DNA of 8,766 nt from Desulfobacterales bacterium CG23_combo_of_CG06-09_8_20_14_all_52_9 (GCA_002771315.1 PCSF01000137.1:1-8766), one strand, 5' to 3'; positions 1-8,059 are shown, numbered from the stretch's first letter. The notes: generated by a model not told the origin, from the letters alone. Numbers and translations: made by a program.

Positions 1-1
1 A

Positions 2-1258
2 GATAAATACGACCGGGGACCCTTGATCCGGTATCCGTATGAAATCTTGAAAGGCGACTGTCCCGATGTTCTGGCCTTTGATCTTTATGCCGGTTGTCCC
101 GGCTACAACGTGTCGGTGGAATTGGCTTTCATGCTCTCTTTGAGCGGTCGTCTTTCACCGGGCGATATCACCGTGATCGTGGGGGCCGAGAACCTTCACC
201 GGGCCCAGGCATTTCGACCGGATGATACGGCCCATATTATTTTCGGAGATGATGCCTTGGCCACGGCCCTGGAGACTATGGGCGCACTGGATTCGCAGGG
301 AACGTTCGAGTCGAAAAAGATCCCCGATTTCACCATAAAAAAAGATCCGGTGGTTGAGATCGCGGAGCATTTATTGCCTCTTGCCGGAAACAGGCCCCTG
401 GACGGCCTGATTTTGGACAATCATTTGGGAACGCTCGTCCATCGCCTTCCGGCCACAGCGGCCAGGGTTCAGCATGCCCTGATGGAACGTCTGCATCCGG
501 AGGCGGCCGATCAAGGACAATTCTTAAGGTTCAAAGATGCCCTGGACTTTTATGACCGTCACACCTCATTTTTTGCCTTTGATATTATGACGCTTAATCC
601 AAGATCTCATATCGTCGAAGAGATCGCCAAGGCATATGTCCAATCCGGGAAGTACCGGCGTGTGGCCTCCGTATTTCTCTCCACGGACCTCCATGTCAAA
701 ATCGCCGTTCACGAAGGAATGGGATATGTGTTTCGACCGCCGGAAAAAGGGATCGTAGACACTTTGACTCGGACCCACGGATGCTTTGCCGACTACATCC
801 ATATTTCCGAGGAGGCCGACGGCGTTTTCGGGAAGATGGACGGAAAGGGGGTCTTTCTCTATGCCACCCGGAGCGCGCCGGGCCACCTGTCGAGCCTGCT
901 TAGCCCTCATGGACTCACGCTCGCCGATATGGATCTTTTAATCGAACATCAGGCCAATTTCGCCATCATCCCTTTGACCCTTGAGCAGGTGTTCAACGGT
1001 GGCCCAGGCGATTTAAAACAGACCGTGGCGGATTTTGTCGCCAATAAAATGGCCACCAACATCCATACCCGCGGCAATTGCTCCGTGGTCTGCATGCAGC
1101 GTCTTCCTTACGACCTTCAAAGAGGGTTTCTGCAGCCGGATACGATCCAGCGGTTTCCCATCAATCGAAATCTAGAAAAACTCAAACATGCTAAAACGAT
1201 TTTAAGCGACAGCGTGGGAGCCGGGATGACGCGCAGCGCATTTTTGCAGCGCCTATGA
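2..1258 (+). CDS. 3-oxoacyl-ACP synthase III (KASIII/FabH-like) family protein, 5' end outside window
   Basis: This is a thiolase-fold condensing enzyme, 5'-truncated by the window edge. The frame is open to the left edge, and the first in-window start codon (TTG at 23) falls inside the fold, so about 85-90 N-terminal residues are missing. Counting from TTG 23, the nucleophile is Cys25 in AGCPGYN (FabH: AACSGF-type), followed by the FabH-like HIIFGDDALATAL at 71-83. His309 lies in EHQAN and Asn352 in GNCS, so the Cys-His-Asn triad of decarboxylating KASIII enzymes is complete. The family is known to join an acyl-CoA starter to malonyl-ACP, but the substrate here is unknown. It differs from ordinary FabH in having about 150 extra residues (roughly 92-240) between the Cys and His halves. 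Part of that insert resembles the Cys-bearing segment without its Cys. Its stop lies 8 bases from the converging transporter stop, and no terminator is visible. The family call is firm; a role in fatty acid synthesis rather than in a secondary lipid or polyketide is not established. Confidence 0.85.
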   Translation, partial: DKYDRGPLIRYPYEILKGDCPDVLAFDLYAGCPGYNVSVELAFMLSLSGRLSPGDITVIVGAENLHRAQAFRPDDTAHIIFGDDALATALETMGALDSQGTFESKKIPDFTIKKDPVVEIAEHLLPLAGNRPLDGLILDNHLGTLVHRLPATAARVQHALMERLHPEAADQGQFLRFKDALDFYDRHTSFFAFDIMTLNPRSHIVEEIAKAYVQSGKYRRVASVFLSTDLHVKIAVHEGMGYVFRPPEKGIVDTLTRTHGCFADYIHISEEADGVFGKMDGKGVFLYATRSAPGHLSSLLSPHGLTLADMDLLIEHQANFAIIPLTLEQVFNGGPGDLKQTVADFVANKMATNIHTRGNCSVVCMQRLPYDLQRGFLQPDTIQRFPINRNLEKLKHAKTILSDSVGAGMTRSAFLQRL

Positions 1259-1266
1259 CGGGTGAT

Positions 1267-2547
1267 TCATCCGCGCGTCCTTGATTCCAAAAAGAAGGCC
1301 AAACAGGAGGATGCTAAACTGAACGCCGCGCAGAAGTAGAACAAGGCGACAAAGCCCCAACGGGCAATCACCGAAGCACCCATAAACGGCCCCAGAAAAT
1401 ATCCGGCCTGGAACATCTGCATCCCCAAGTTTGTATTGAAGGCTCGGAACCGGGCCGGGGACAGGTCGAACATGAGGCTGCCGAAGACCGGCATGGCGAT
1501 ACCCCATCCCAGGCCGAAGGCCACACCCAGGGCAAAGAAGCCCACCTCATTTCGCGCATGACCCAGAAGGACACAGGCTGCGGCAAGTCCTGCCATGGTC
1601 CATGCCACCAGACGCACCTTATCCATTCGATCAAAGAGATTTCCCGCCGCAATGCGAATCCCGATCTCGCCCGCTGTAGCAAGGGTCAGAAAGAGGCCGG
1701 TACTTCCTATCCCCACGCTCCTCCCGAAGGGATCGAGAAAGAAGAAAATCAGGGCCTGACTGCAATAGAAAAAGAGCATGGCCCCAAGAAGGAGCAAAAC
1801 GGCGGGGTTGCCAAGGTCCTCGCGAATGTCTCTTGCGTTCAGGGAACTTCGAACAGAAGATATCCCCTCACTCGGCAAAGAGGGAGACATCCCGCGGATA
1901 AAAGGGAAGACCAAGAGGGTGACCCCGGCAAAAAAGAGGAGGACTCGGGGAAACCCGCCCAGGAGACTCTCCAGGAAGGGAAGCATGGGAGGGACCACGG
2001 TATTGGGAAGGAGCGTAACGATGCCCATGAGTCCGAACACCTGGGCGCTTCTGCCCTTTGGGATATGGTCGATCATCAAGGCCGTGAGGGCTGCACCCAT
2101 GACGACGAAAGCAATTCCATGGAAGCATCTCGCAAGGAGCATGCTGACAAAGCCGGAAGTCAAGCTGTAGAAAGACAAAGCGGCCATGGCCATGACCGTT
2201 CCTGCATACAGGAAGCGCCGAGCGTTGCCGGAATGGAAAAAAGGGCTCACCACAGGCCGCACTACGAGCGATATGGCCGAGTATGCGCCGATGAGGAGGC
2301 CGAACCATTTGGGGTCGATGGGCAGGGTCCGGAGGTATTCATAGAAGCTGAAGAAGACAGAGATATTTGCATAGGCGAGGAAAACAACGGCAAAAAGCAA
2401 AACGATTTCCCGGTTCCATACGGAACTCGACAGCGTCGAGTCCTTTTCTCCGTTTTTACGGAGTATATCGGAACCGGCTTTTCCTTTATAGGGTTCGCTG
2501 GAAGTGAGCGCTTTTTCGGATGTCATTCCAAATATCAAAGCGTTCAA
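1267..2547 (-). CDS. Major facilitator superfamily (MFS) transporter
   Basis: A 426-residue integral membrane protein of usual MFS length. A hydrophilic N-terminal tail of about 45 residues is followed by 12 predicted helices: roughly 46-70, 81-103, 110-130, 132-155, 165-190, 200-217, 247-271, 280-303, 311-329, 335-358, 370-393 and 397-421. A long polar loop (218-246) separates the two six-helix halves. Degenerate motif-A loops follow TM2 (RPVVSPFFHSGNARR) and TM8 (GNLFDRMDKVR), as is usual for proton-linked carriers. The TTG start at 2547 is preferred to the in-frame ATG at 2526, because AGAGGA lies 7 bases before the TTG whereas no purine-rich site lies before the ATG. The start directly follows the GAPDH stop codon, which suggests translational coupling. 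The substrate cannot be read from the sequence. Neighbours hint at a central-carbon metabolite or a product of the upstream enzymes, but an efflux role is equally possible. Confidence 0.9.
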   Translation of the reverse strand: MNALIFGMTSEKALTSSEPYKGKAGSDILRKNGEKDSTLSSSVWNREIVLLFAVVFLAYANISVFFSFYEYLRTLPIDPKWFGLLIGAYSAISLVVRPVVSPFFHSGNARRFLYAGTVMAMAALSFYSLTSGFVSMLLARCFHGIAFVVMGAALTALMIDHIPKGRSAQVFGLMGIVTLLPNTVVPPMLPFLESLLGGFPRVLLFFAGVTLLVFPFIRGMSPSLPSEGISSVRSSLNARDIREDLGNPAVLLLLGAMLFFYCSQALIFFFLDPFGRSVGIGSTGLFLTLATAGEIGIRIAAGNLFDRMDKVRLVAWTMAGLAAACVLLGHARNEVGFFALGVAFGLGWGIAMPVFGSLMFDLSPARFRAFNTNLGMQMFQAGYFLGPFMGASVIARWGFVALFYFCAAFSLASSCLAFFLESRTRG

Positions 2548-3798
2548 TTATAGATCCTCTGCTATGGAAATAATCCGGTCGCCCAGCATGTGGACGTAAC
2601 TTCCCATTTCGTTATCGTACCACCCGTACGCCACGACCTGGGTCACGGGAATCCGGATCTGATGGTCCGGGAGCGAAGAGAAAATCTTTGCATCAAGCCC
2701 GGGGACCGTCTCTAAATCAATGGTAACTTCGGCTGTTCGTGTATGAGTTTCATGCCCCTCGATGATGGCGGCAGCAGTCGGATAGCCGATGATGTCGCAG
2801 GATACGTTTTGGCCTTCCGTATAATGAAGATACCCGTTCGGGTCGGATTCTGAGGCCTGTCGATAGATATCGTTGATCCGCTCTTTGCGGATGGTGTTTC
2901 CGGAGATGTCTTCCTGCAGATTCATGACCAGGATGATCAGAGATCCCGCGGAGGTGGGAATTCGCACCGATTCGGCGATGATGCCGATGCGTTGCATTTC
3001 CGGAATCACCAGGCCCAGTGCCTTGGCGGCCCCGGTGGAGGTCAAGATGATGTTGTTCATAATGCTGCGGTTTTTGCGCAGATCCGTCTTTCCGGCCTCG
3101 GGAAGACGGTCGAGAACCTCCTGGGAACCTGTGGCGGCATGAACCGTGGCCATGGAGGCGGACAAGAGCTTCCTGGGCCCGAAATGATCCAGGATCGGTT
3201 TGATCATGTGGGCCAGGCATGTGGTGGTGCAGGAAGCGTTGGAGATGATTCGGTGGCGCCTCGGATCATAGGCATGATGGTTGATTCCCATGACCGTAGT
3301 CACGCTGTCTTCCGGCATCCCTTTTCCTTTGTCCTTGATCTTGAAAGGAGCGGAAACGATCACCTTCTCTGCACCTGCCTGGAGGTGCCCTCGTACGGAC
3401 CCCTTGGAATGATCGACGGGAAGGGACGGGTCCAAGAATTGTCCCGTGGTGTCCACCACCAACCGGACCCCATGCTTTTGCCAATCGATATCGGCCGGAT
3501 TTCGCTGGGTTCGAAGGAAAGTGATCCGAATGCCGTCGATACGCAAAGTTCCCGAAGCGTCGTTGATGTGGGTGATGAGCGGTTTGGCGTTGCGGCCGTA
3601 AAGCCGGGTGTGTAACATGCCGTAAGTGGAGTCCCGTTCCACGTAACGGGCGATATCCTGCAAGGATGTACCGGCCGGCCTCCCGATGTTGACGACCAGC
3701 TCTTTAAAGTGCTTGCGGCCGATTTGATCCCACAAGGTCAGCTTTCCGATTCTCCCAAGGCCGTTGATGCCGAGTTTCAGAACTTGAGAATCCTGCAT
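2548..3798 (-). CDS. Glyceraldehyde-3-phosphate dehydrogenase, atypical long type
   Basis: A 416-residue member of the phosphorylating GAPDH family (GAP + Pi + NAD(P)+ to 1,3-bisphosphoglycerate, cytoplasmic), against about 335 residues for the usual enzyme. From ATG 3798 the Rossmann motif GINGLGRIG is at 10-18. The active site SNASCTTTC carries Cys190, and TVHAATG carries the general base His220. STGAAKALG is near 254-262, Arg279 sits in ESVRIPT, and the nicotinamide-contacting Asn is in GWYDNEMG (Asn396). Odd points: the acidic residue that normally follows beta-2 (AVND) is replaced by VVNIGRP, so the cofactor may be NADP+; CTTNC reads CTTTC; NEWG reads NEMG; the Cys-His spacing is 30 rather than 27. 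ATG 3798 is chosen because AGGAGGA (3808-3814) lies 9 bases upstream, while TTG 3834 and ATG 3807 are badly placed for it. It is the middle gene of the minus-strand unit. The family is certain; whether it is the housekeeping enzyme or a specialised paralogue is not. Confidence 0.92.
   Translation of the reverse strand: MQDSQVLKLGINGLGRIGKLTLWDQIGRKHFKELVVNIGRPAGTSLQDIARYVERDSTYGMLHTRLYGRNAKPLITHINDASGTLRIDGIRITFLRTQRNPADIDWQKHGVRLVVDTTGQFLDPSLPVDHSKGSVRGHLQAGAEKVIVSAPFKIKDKGKGMPEDSVTTVMGINHHAYDPRRHRIISNASCTTTCLAHMIKPILDHFGPRKLLSASMATVHAATGSQEVLDRLPEAGKTDLRKNRSIMNNIILTSTGAAKALGLVIPEMQRIGIIAESVRIPTSAGSLIILVMNLQEDISGNTIRKERINDIYRQASESDPNGYLHYTEGQNVSCDIIGYPTAAAIIEGHETHTRTAEVTIDLETVPGLDAKIFSSLPDHQIRIPVTQVVAYGWYDNEMGSYVHMLGDRIISIAEDL
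2555..2560 (-). promoter_or_regulatory. Ribosome binding site deciding the TTG start of the MFS gene
   Basis: AGAGGA on the minus strand, 7 bases before TTG 2547. It lies within the last codons of the GAPDH gene, so ribosomes ending GAPDH are placed to restart on the transporter. Confidence 0.65.
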
Positions 3799-3807
3799 TG
3801 TCGTCAT

Positions 3808-3814
3808 TCCTCCT
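3808..3814 (-). promoter_or_regulatory. Ribosome binding site deciding the ATG start of GAPDH
   Basis: AGGAGGA on the minus strand, 9 bases before ATG 3798. It directly touches the in-frame ATG at 3807, which is therefore unlikely to be used, and it lies inside any product begun at TTG 3834. Confidence 0.75.
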
Positions 3815-3870
3815 GCTCTGTTTTTCAAACCCAATGCCGATGAAAAAAGCCCCAGTCCTTTAAAAGAAAG

Positions 3871-6800
3871 CTATTTCTCCATCACGGGAATCAGCCCTTT
3901 ATATATCGAACCTTCCCGGCCGTCGATGCTGATGAAGTCTCCGGACCGGATGAGGTTCTGGTTCAGGCGGCACTCCTTTTCCTTTTCATAACAGGTCAAG
4001 GCGTCGCACCCCACCACGCAGGTCTTTCCGAGGCGATAGGCCACGACGGCGGCATGGGAACTCACCCCGCCCCGCCCCGTCAACAGACCGTCGGCGGCGT
4101 GAATTTCGCGGATATCATCGGGAACCGTGTCGGATCGAATCAAGATCAGGTGGGTGTCCGGTTCCGATCGTCTCCAGGAATCGATATCTTCCAGGCTGAA
4201 CACCGCTCGGCCGGTCATGGCGCCGCCCCCGGCGCCAAGGCCATGGGCCAGGTATCGATCTTCTGAGATTTGGGAAAAGTCAAAGGAAAAGGCTTCGGTT
4301 CGTTCACGGACAACCATGTCCCTGGCCTGCAGAAAATACAGATCCTTTGGGGATGGGGATTCAAAGGTGAATTCGATCTCTTGCGGTCCCCAGCCTTTTT
4401 TGTAGATCAAATCGTTGGCTCTGTGTTCCAGGGTTTGATAGATTTTTGGGAAATGGGTTTCCAGGGTGATATCGGTATCTCGCAGCTCCGTGTCCTGCTG
4501 GCGGATGGATATGGGAAGGGTCCTTACCAATCCCAGGGCCACGTCTTCGCCCTGGTTTTGGGTTGTGAAGTCTCCCCAGAGGCCGAGGGTTTCCCCGGAC
4601 CATCGGGGATTGTGGGTGAACAGGACGCCGGTTCCGGAATTGCCGGACAGGTTGCCGAAGACCATGGCCTGGATGGTGACGGTGGTCCCCCAGTCGTCCG
4701 AAATCCCCAATATCCTGCGATAGGCTTTGGCTTTGTGGGAATCCCACGAATCAAACACCCGCTGGATGGTGACGAGTAATTGCTCGAAGGGGTCTTCGGC
4801 AATTTTGATCCCAATATCCAGAATCATTTTTTTATAGGCTAGGGCCACCAGGCGCATCTGATCCCCGCTTAAGTTGCGTTTAAAAGGGATTTCCAGATAT
4901 CGCTTGAAGCTGTTGATGATGGCATCGAAATCGTCCCGGTCCATTCCGAAAGACATGCCGTAACACTGCAGAAATCGTCGATAATTGTCCCAGGCAAACC
5001 ATGGATTTTGGGTTCTTGCCGCGACTCCTACGGCAATCTCTTCATTCATTCCCACATTCAGGAAGGTGTCCATCATCCCGGGCTGGGAAATGGATGACCC
5101 GCTTCTCACAGAAAGGAGAAGAGGATTTTTGGGGTCCCCAAACGTTTTTCCGGCAAGTCGTTGCAAATACCTCAGGTGCAGGCGGAGTTGTTCTTTCAGA
5201 TTCTTGGCTGCCGGGGGAAATCCGTTGACAACTTCCCTGAAACGAAACGCCTCTGTGGTGACGATGAATCCCGGAGGGACCGGGAACCCGAAATTATGGA
5301 GTTTGACCAGATTGAAGCCTTTATTTCCCAGGTATATGACTCCTAAAATGCGGCTCTTGGCTTTATTGATGGACATCATGGCCCGTTCGGGATCATAAAG
5401 AAGCAGCTGATGCAATTTTTCTTTAGGCAACTGATTGGCTTGATGAAAGAGAGTGCTCAAGATGCGGCTGATGAAAAGGTCCAGTCGCTGGAGGCCCGCA
5501 GAGAGCGCGATTCGATCCCGAAAGAAGATTTCAAACACTCGGTGTTTGATATTTTCGAAGTTTGGATCCTTGTTTGCGGCCAGATATTTCGAAAGGATCT
5601 GATTCATCGGTAACCGCACCAAAACACGATTCAGGCTTTGCTCGTAAATCGTGTTGAAATAATCGTGAATCACGTTGGAGACCGCCTGGGAAAGGCCTTT
5701 AAAGATATCCATGTACTGGGTGAAGGTGAATCCTTTCACTTCAAGGGAATGATAAATGAGATCCAGGTGGCGTTCCATTTCCAGGGAAGAGATGCCATCC
5801 AGTTTCAAGGCTTTTTCTAAAAGGAGCAATAGATCGTAGATCTGGTAAAAAGTAGCCTTGGTGATAAGGCTGAAGTCGAATTGGTGGATAATCTCTTCAA
5901 AAAGCGTGTTCACCAGGCTTTCCAGCCGGAAAGAAAGGCCCAGAGCATCGAATTTCGGTTCCCGGTAGCTGCCGTAAGTGGAGGGGATGTCCACGGTAAA
6001 ATGGCGTTTCTTATAAATGTCCTCTTTGGCATCATAAGTTTTTCCGGACAGAATAACGCCTTTGAGTAATTCGAGGTAATCCAGAAGTCCAAAAAGCTTT
6101 TTCTTCAAATTTGTTTCTGTCAGGGCTTTTTTAAGCCGGTTGATATCCGGAAGCGATTCATCATTGAGGCGGGATAAATATCGATCGAATTCAATGAAAT
6201 TGAAGCTATATTTCTGAATCAGCAGGCGATAAAAATCGATGGCCAGGCGGAATCGCCGGCGGTCCGTATGCGATGCTTGCGGAACCTGCCTCAGGACATC
6301 TTCCAGCCGCGCATCTTCAAGTAAGAAGAGATTTTCAGCAAAAGCATGCCCTTCCTTTTCAAGGGTGGTCATGATGCGATGGAATCCATCGACATAGATC
6401 CCCTTTGCCTCGATCTGTTCGTAGATGCTGGGCGGGAGAAACGGCTTCAGGCATTCCTTGTCCTGGGTAGCCCAAAATTGGAAAACCGCTTCAATGAATT
6501 TGATGACTTGGTTGCTGCTTTCCACATGGCTTTGTTTTCTCAAGAAATGAATCAGTATGTCTTTTCTGTGGGACAGCTCGTCGATCTCCGTAGAGATGTC
6601 GCGAAGGAGTCCTTCCGCGCCGATATCATTGAAGAAGACCGGCATCAGGCGGGTCATTTGTTTGACAAGATTATATACCGGTCGGATGTCTGCATTCAAA
6701 AGGCGTGTGATGTCCCGGGAAAAAAGATCCGTATCCTTGATGAAGACTCCGCAAAGGGCCAGGTAGATCGACAGATTGGAAAGGAGCATGACCGATCGTT

Positions 6801-8049
6801 TCGGATTGAGTTCGATAAGCTCCAGCCAAGTTCGGATATTAAGAAGGTGAGCGTTGTTGGATTGAATCTGCCAGTCGTTTCCCACCCCTGAAATGCCGGG
6901 GGTTTGGAATTCAAGGTCGATAACGGAATCGATAAAGTATCGGATGAGTCCCGGATCGTCGGTTTTATAGACCCCTTTTCCCATGTTCAAAACGCCGTTA
7001 AGGGCGGCCGATGGATACTTTTCGATGCTGTCCTTCAGGAGGGCAAATGTCTGACGGATGAGCTTTTCGAGATTCCATCCCTTCTCATGTTGGATGAGGT
7101 GCCCGACAGTCTGATTGATTTCCCGTAAAGCTTCTTCATGGGCGTTGGAAAGCCCTGGAAGATTCATGATCTGGAATAAAAAGATCAATTTCCATTTATT
7201 TCCCAATCCCTTGGAAGCACCGGCCTCCTGGAGGCGTCTCGGGATGTTGCGGTAGGCCTCGGCGATCTGGTTGAATCCCGGAAGGGTGAGGCGTTGGCCT
7301 ATCTTATCCCTTAAGTCTACTGAATTCGGATCACATAGAGTATTCAAGCGGGTTGCAAGCTCCCGGAGGCGGGCATGAGATACTTCATTAAAAAGATGCG
7401 ATAAGTCTTTCGGGGGTTGATCCTCCTGGAGTTCTTTTTCAAATAGCGTTTCTGGATCCGGTTCGCTTAACCAGTAGGCATAGGTCTGTTCGAAATATCG
7501 ATGCAACAGAAGGCAGGTTTCTCCGGGGTCGCCGATCGTTTCTTCCGGGTATTTAAGTAAAAATTCCCCATGTTTTTTTAAGGGGTAATAGCTCTTCACG
7601 AACAGGAAAAAAGTCTTGTCGTCAAGCTCCCTGATTTTTTTGAAGGCCGATTGAACCACCGGAAGAAATCGGGGAATTTCCGGTCCGGCATCTTTGATGA
7701 TCTTTTGTAAATATAATAAGAGGTTGTCCGTGGCATCCGGATGAACTTCGGGATTATTGGACTGTGTTATGGCATTCAAGAAGATTTCGATGAAAAGGAG
7801 CGCGCCCTCAGCCCCTTTCGGATGGCTTTTGAAGATGTGGAAATAGTCAAGGGCATATGTTCTGGCCTCTGTGACGATGAATTGCCAGTTTCGGTAAGGA
7901 TGGGAGATTTCCTTGAGAAATGTATTAAGTCCTTCAGCCAACCCATAGTATCGTTCCATGATCTCTTGAATGACCTGGTACTTTGGATCCATCTTCACAT
8001 CGATGTGATAGTCGGCCAGGTTGATTTCCAGGGCTTTGGAATGGACCAT
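3871..8049 (-). CDS. Giant PPDK-type ATP-grasp/phosphohistidine protein lacking the PEP-binding barrel
   Basis: A 1392-residue protein counted from ATG 8049. Residues 1 to about 895 are leucine-rich, apparently all-helical, without signal peptide or clear membrane span, and I do not recognise them. Residues about 905-1250 match the nucleotide-binding domain of pyruvate phosphate dikinase: LGNKGFNL (Lys910), SVRSGSSISQPGMMDT (Arg982), WDNYRRFLQ, DDWGTTVTIQAMVFGN, SGTGVLFTHNP and QEIEFTF with LQAR (Glu1226, Gln1241, Arg1243). Residues about 1268-1385 are the swivelling domain, with phospho-accepting His1332 in GGVSSHAAVVA. The protein then ends, so the roughly 350-residue PEP/pyruvate TIM barrel of PPDK is missing. 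The known family chemistry predicts ATP-dependent phosphorylation of His1332; the final acceptor is unknown and may be bound by the N-terminal part. ATG 8049 has GGAG 6 bases upstream. ATG 8052 is possible, and TTG 8082 lacks a binding site. It is the first gene of the unit with GAPDH and the transporter. It is usually annotated simply as pyruvate phosphate dikinase, which the missing barrel makes doubtful. Confidence 0.88.
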   Translation of the reverse strand: MVHSKALEINLADYHIDVKMDPKYQVIQEIMERYYGLAEGLNTFLKEISHPYRNWQFIVTEARTYALDYFHIFKSHPKGAEGALLFIEIFLNAITQSNNPEVHPDATDNLLLYLQKIIKDAGPEIPRFLPVVQSAFKKIRELDDKTFFLFVKSYYPLKKHGEFLLKYPEETIGDPGETCLLLHRYFEQTYAYWLSEPDPETLFEKELQEDQPPKDLSHLFNEVSHARLRELATRLNTLCDPNSVDLRDKIGQRLTLPGFNQIAEAYRNIPRRLQEAGASKGLGNKWKLIFLFQIMNLPGLSNAHEEALREINQTVGHLIQHEKGWNLEKLIRQTFALLKDSIEKYPSAALNGVLNMGKGVYKTDDPGLIRYFIDSVIDLEFQTPGISGVGNDWQIQSNNAHLLNIRTWLELIELNPKRSVMLLSNLSIYLALCGVFIKDTDLFSRDITRLLNADIRPVYNLVKQMTRLMPVFFNDIGAEGLLRDISTEIDELSHRKDILIHFLRKQSHVESSNQVIKFIEAVFQFWATQDKECLKPFLPPSIYEQIEAKGIYVDGFHRIMTTLEKEGHAFAENLFLLEDARLEDVLRQVPQASHTDRRRFRLAIDFYRLLIQKYSFNFIEFDRYLSRLNDESLPDINRLKKALTETNLKKKLFGLLDYLELLKGVILSGKTYDAKEDIYKKRHFTVDIPSTYGSYREPKFDALGLSFRLESLVNTLFEEIIHQFDFSLITKATFYQIYDLLLLLEKALKLDGISSLEMERHLDLIYHSLEVKGFTFTQYMDIFKGLSQAVSNVIHDYFNTIYEQSLNRVLVRLPMNQILSKYLAANKDPNFENIKHRVFEIFFRDRIALSAGLQRLDLFISRILSTLFHQANQLPKEKLHQLLLYDPERAMMSINKAKSRILGVIYLGNKGFNLVKLHNFGFPVPPGFIVTTEAFRFREVVNGFPPAAKNLKEQLRLHLRYLQRLAGKTFGDPKNPLLLSVRSGSSISQPGMMDTFLNVGMNEEIAVGVAARTQNPWFAWDNYRRFLQCYGMSFGMDRDDFDAIINSFKRYLEIPFKRNLSGDQMRLVALAYKKMILDIGIKIAEDPFEQLLVTIQRVFDSWDSHKAKAYRRILGISDDWGTTVTIQAMVFGNLSGNSGTGVLFTHNPRWSGETLGLWGDFTTQNQGEDVALGLVRTLPISIRQQDTELRDTDITLETHFPKIYQTLEHRANDLIYKKGWGPQEIEFTFESPSPKDLYFLQARDMVVRERTEAFSFDFSQISEDRYLAHGLGAGGGAMTGRAVFSLEDIDSWRRSEPDTHLILIRSDTVPDDIREIHAADGLLTGRGGVSSHAAVVAYRLGKTCVVGCDALTCYEKEKECRLNQNLIRSGDFISIDGREGSIYKGLIPVMEK

Positions 8050-8055
8050 CATAAA

Positions 8056-8059
8056 CTCC
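8056..8059 (-). promoter_or_regulatory. Ribosome binding site of the dikinase-like gene
   Basis: GGAG on the minus strand lies 6 bases before ATG 8049 and only 3 before ATG 8052. No such site precedes TTG 8082. Confidence 0.5.

Noticed and set aside
1256..1269. Bidirectional terminator between the converging genes
   Set aside because: Only 8 bases separate the stops, and I find no stem with a T run there or in the adjoining coding ends.
1558..2553. Open frame of 331 codons on the plus strand
   Set aside because: It lies wholly antisense to the transporter. Its product is rich in K, E, G and H with no hydrophobic core, as expected from reading opposite a membrane-protein gene.
2992..3615. 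Open frame of 207 codons on the plus strand
   Set aside because: It is antisense to GAPDH, whose active-site motifs are clear on the other strand. No recognisable domain or binding site supports it.
3799..3834. TTG 3834 as start of GAPDH
   Set aside because: It would place the strong AGGAGGA site inside the coding region; ATG 3798 is correctly spaced and starts nearer the Rossmann motif.
3808..3870. Remnant of a missing PEP-binding barrel after the dikinase-like gene (frameshift decay)
   Set aside because: Only 72 bases separate the stop from GAPDH ATG, and no barrel-like sequence is present in any frame, so the domain is absent rather than recently broken off.
6346..6891. Open frame of 181 codons on the plus strand within the dikinase-like gene
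   Set aside because: It is antisense to the continuous 1392-residue frame, with no supporting motif or ribosome binding site.
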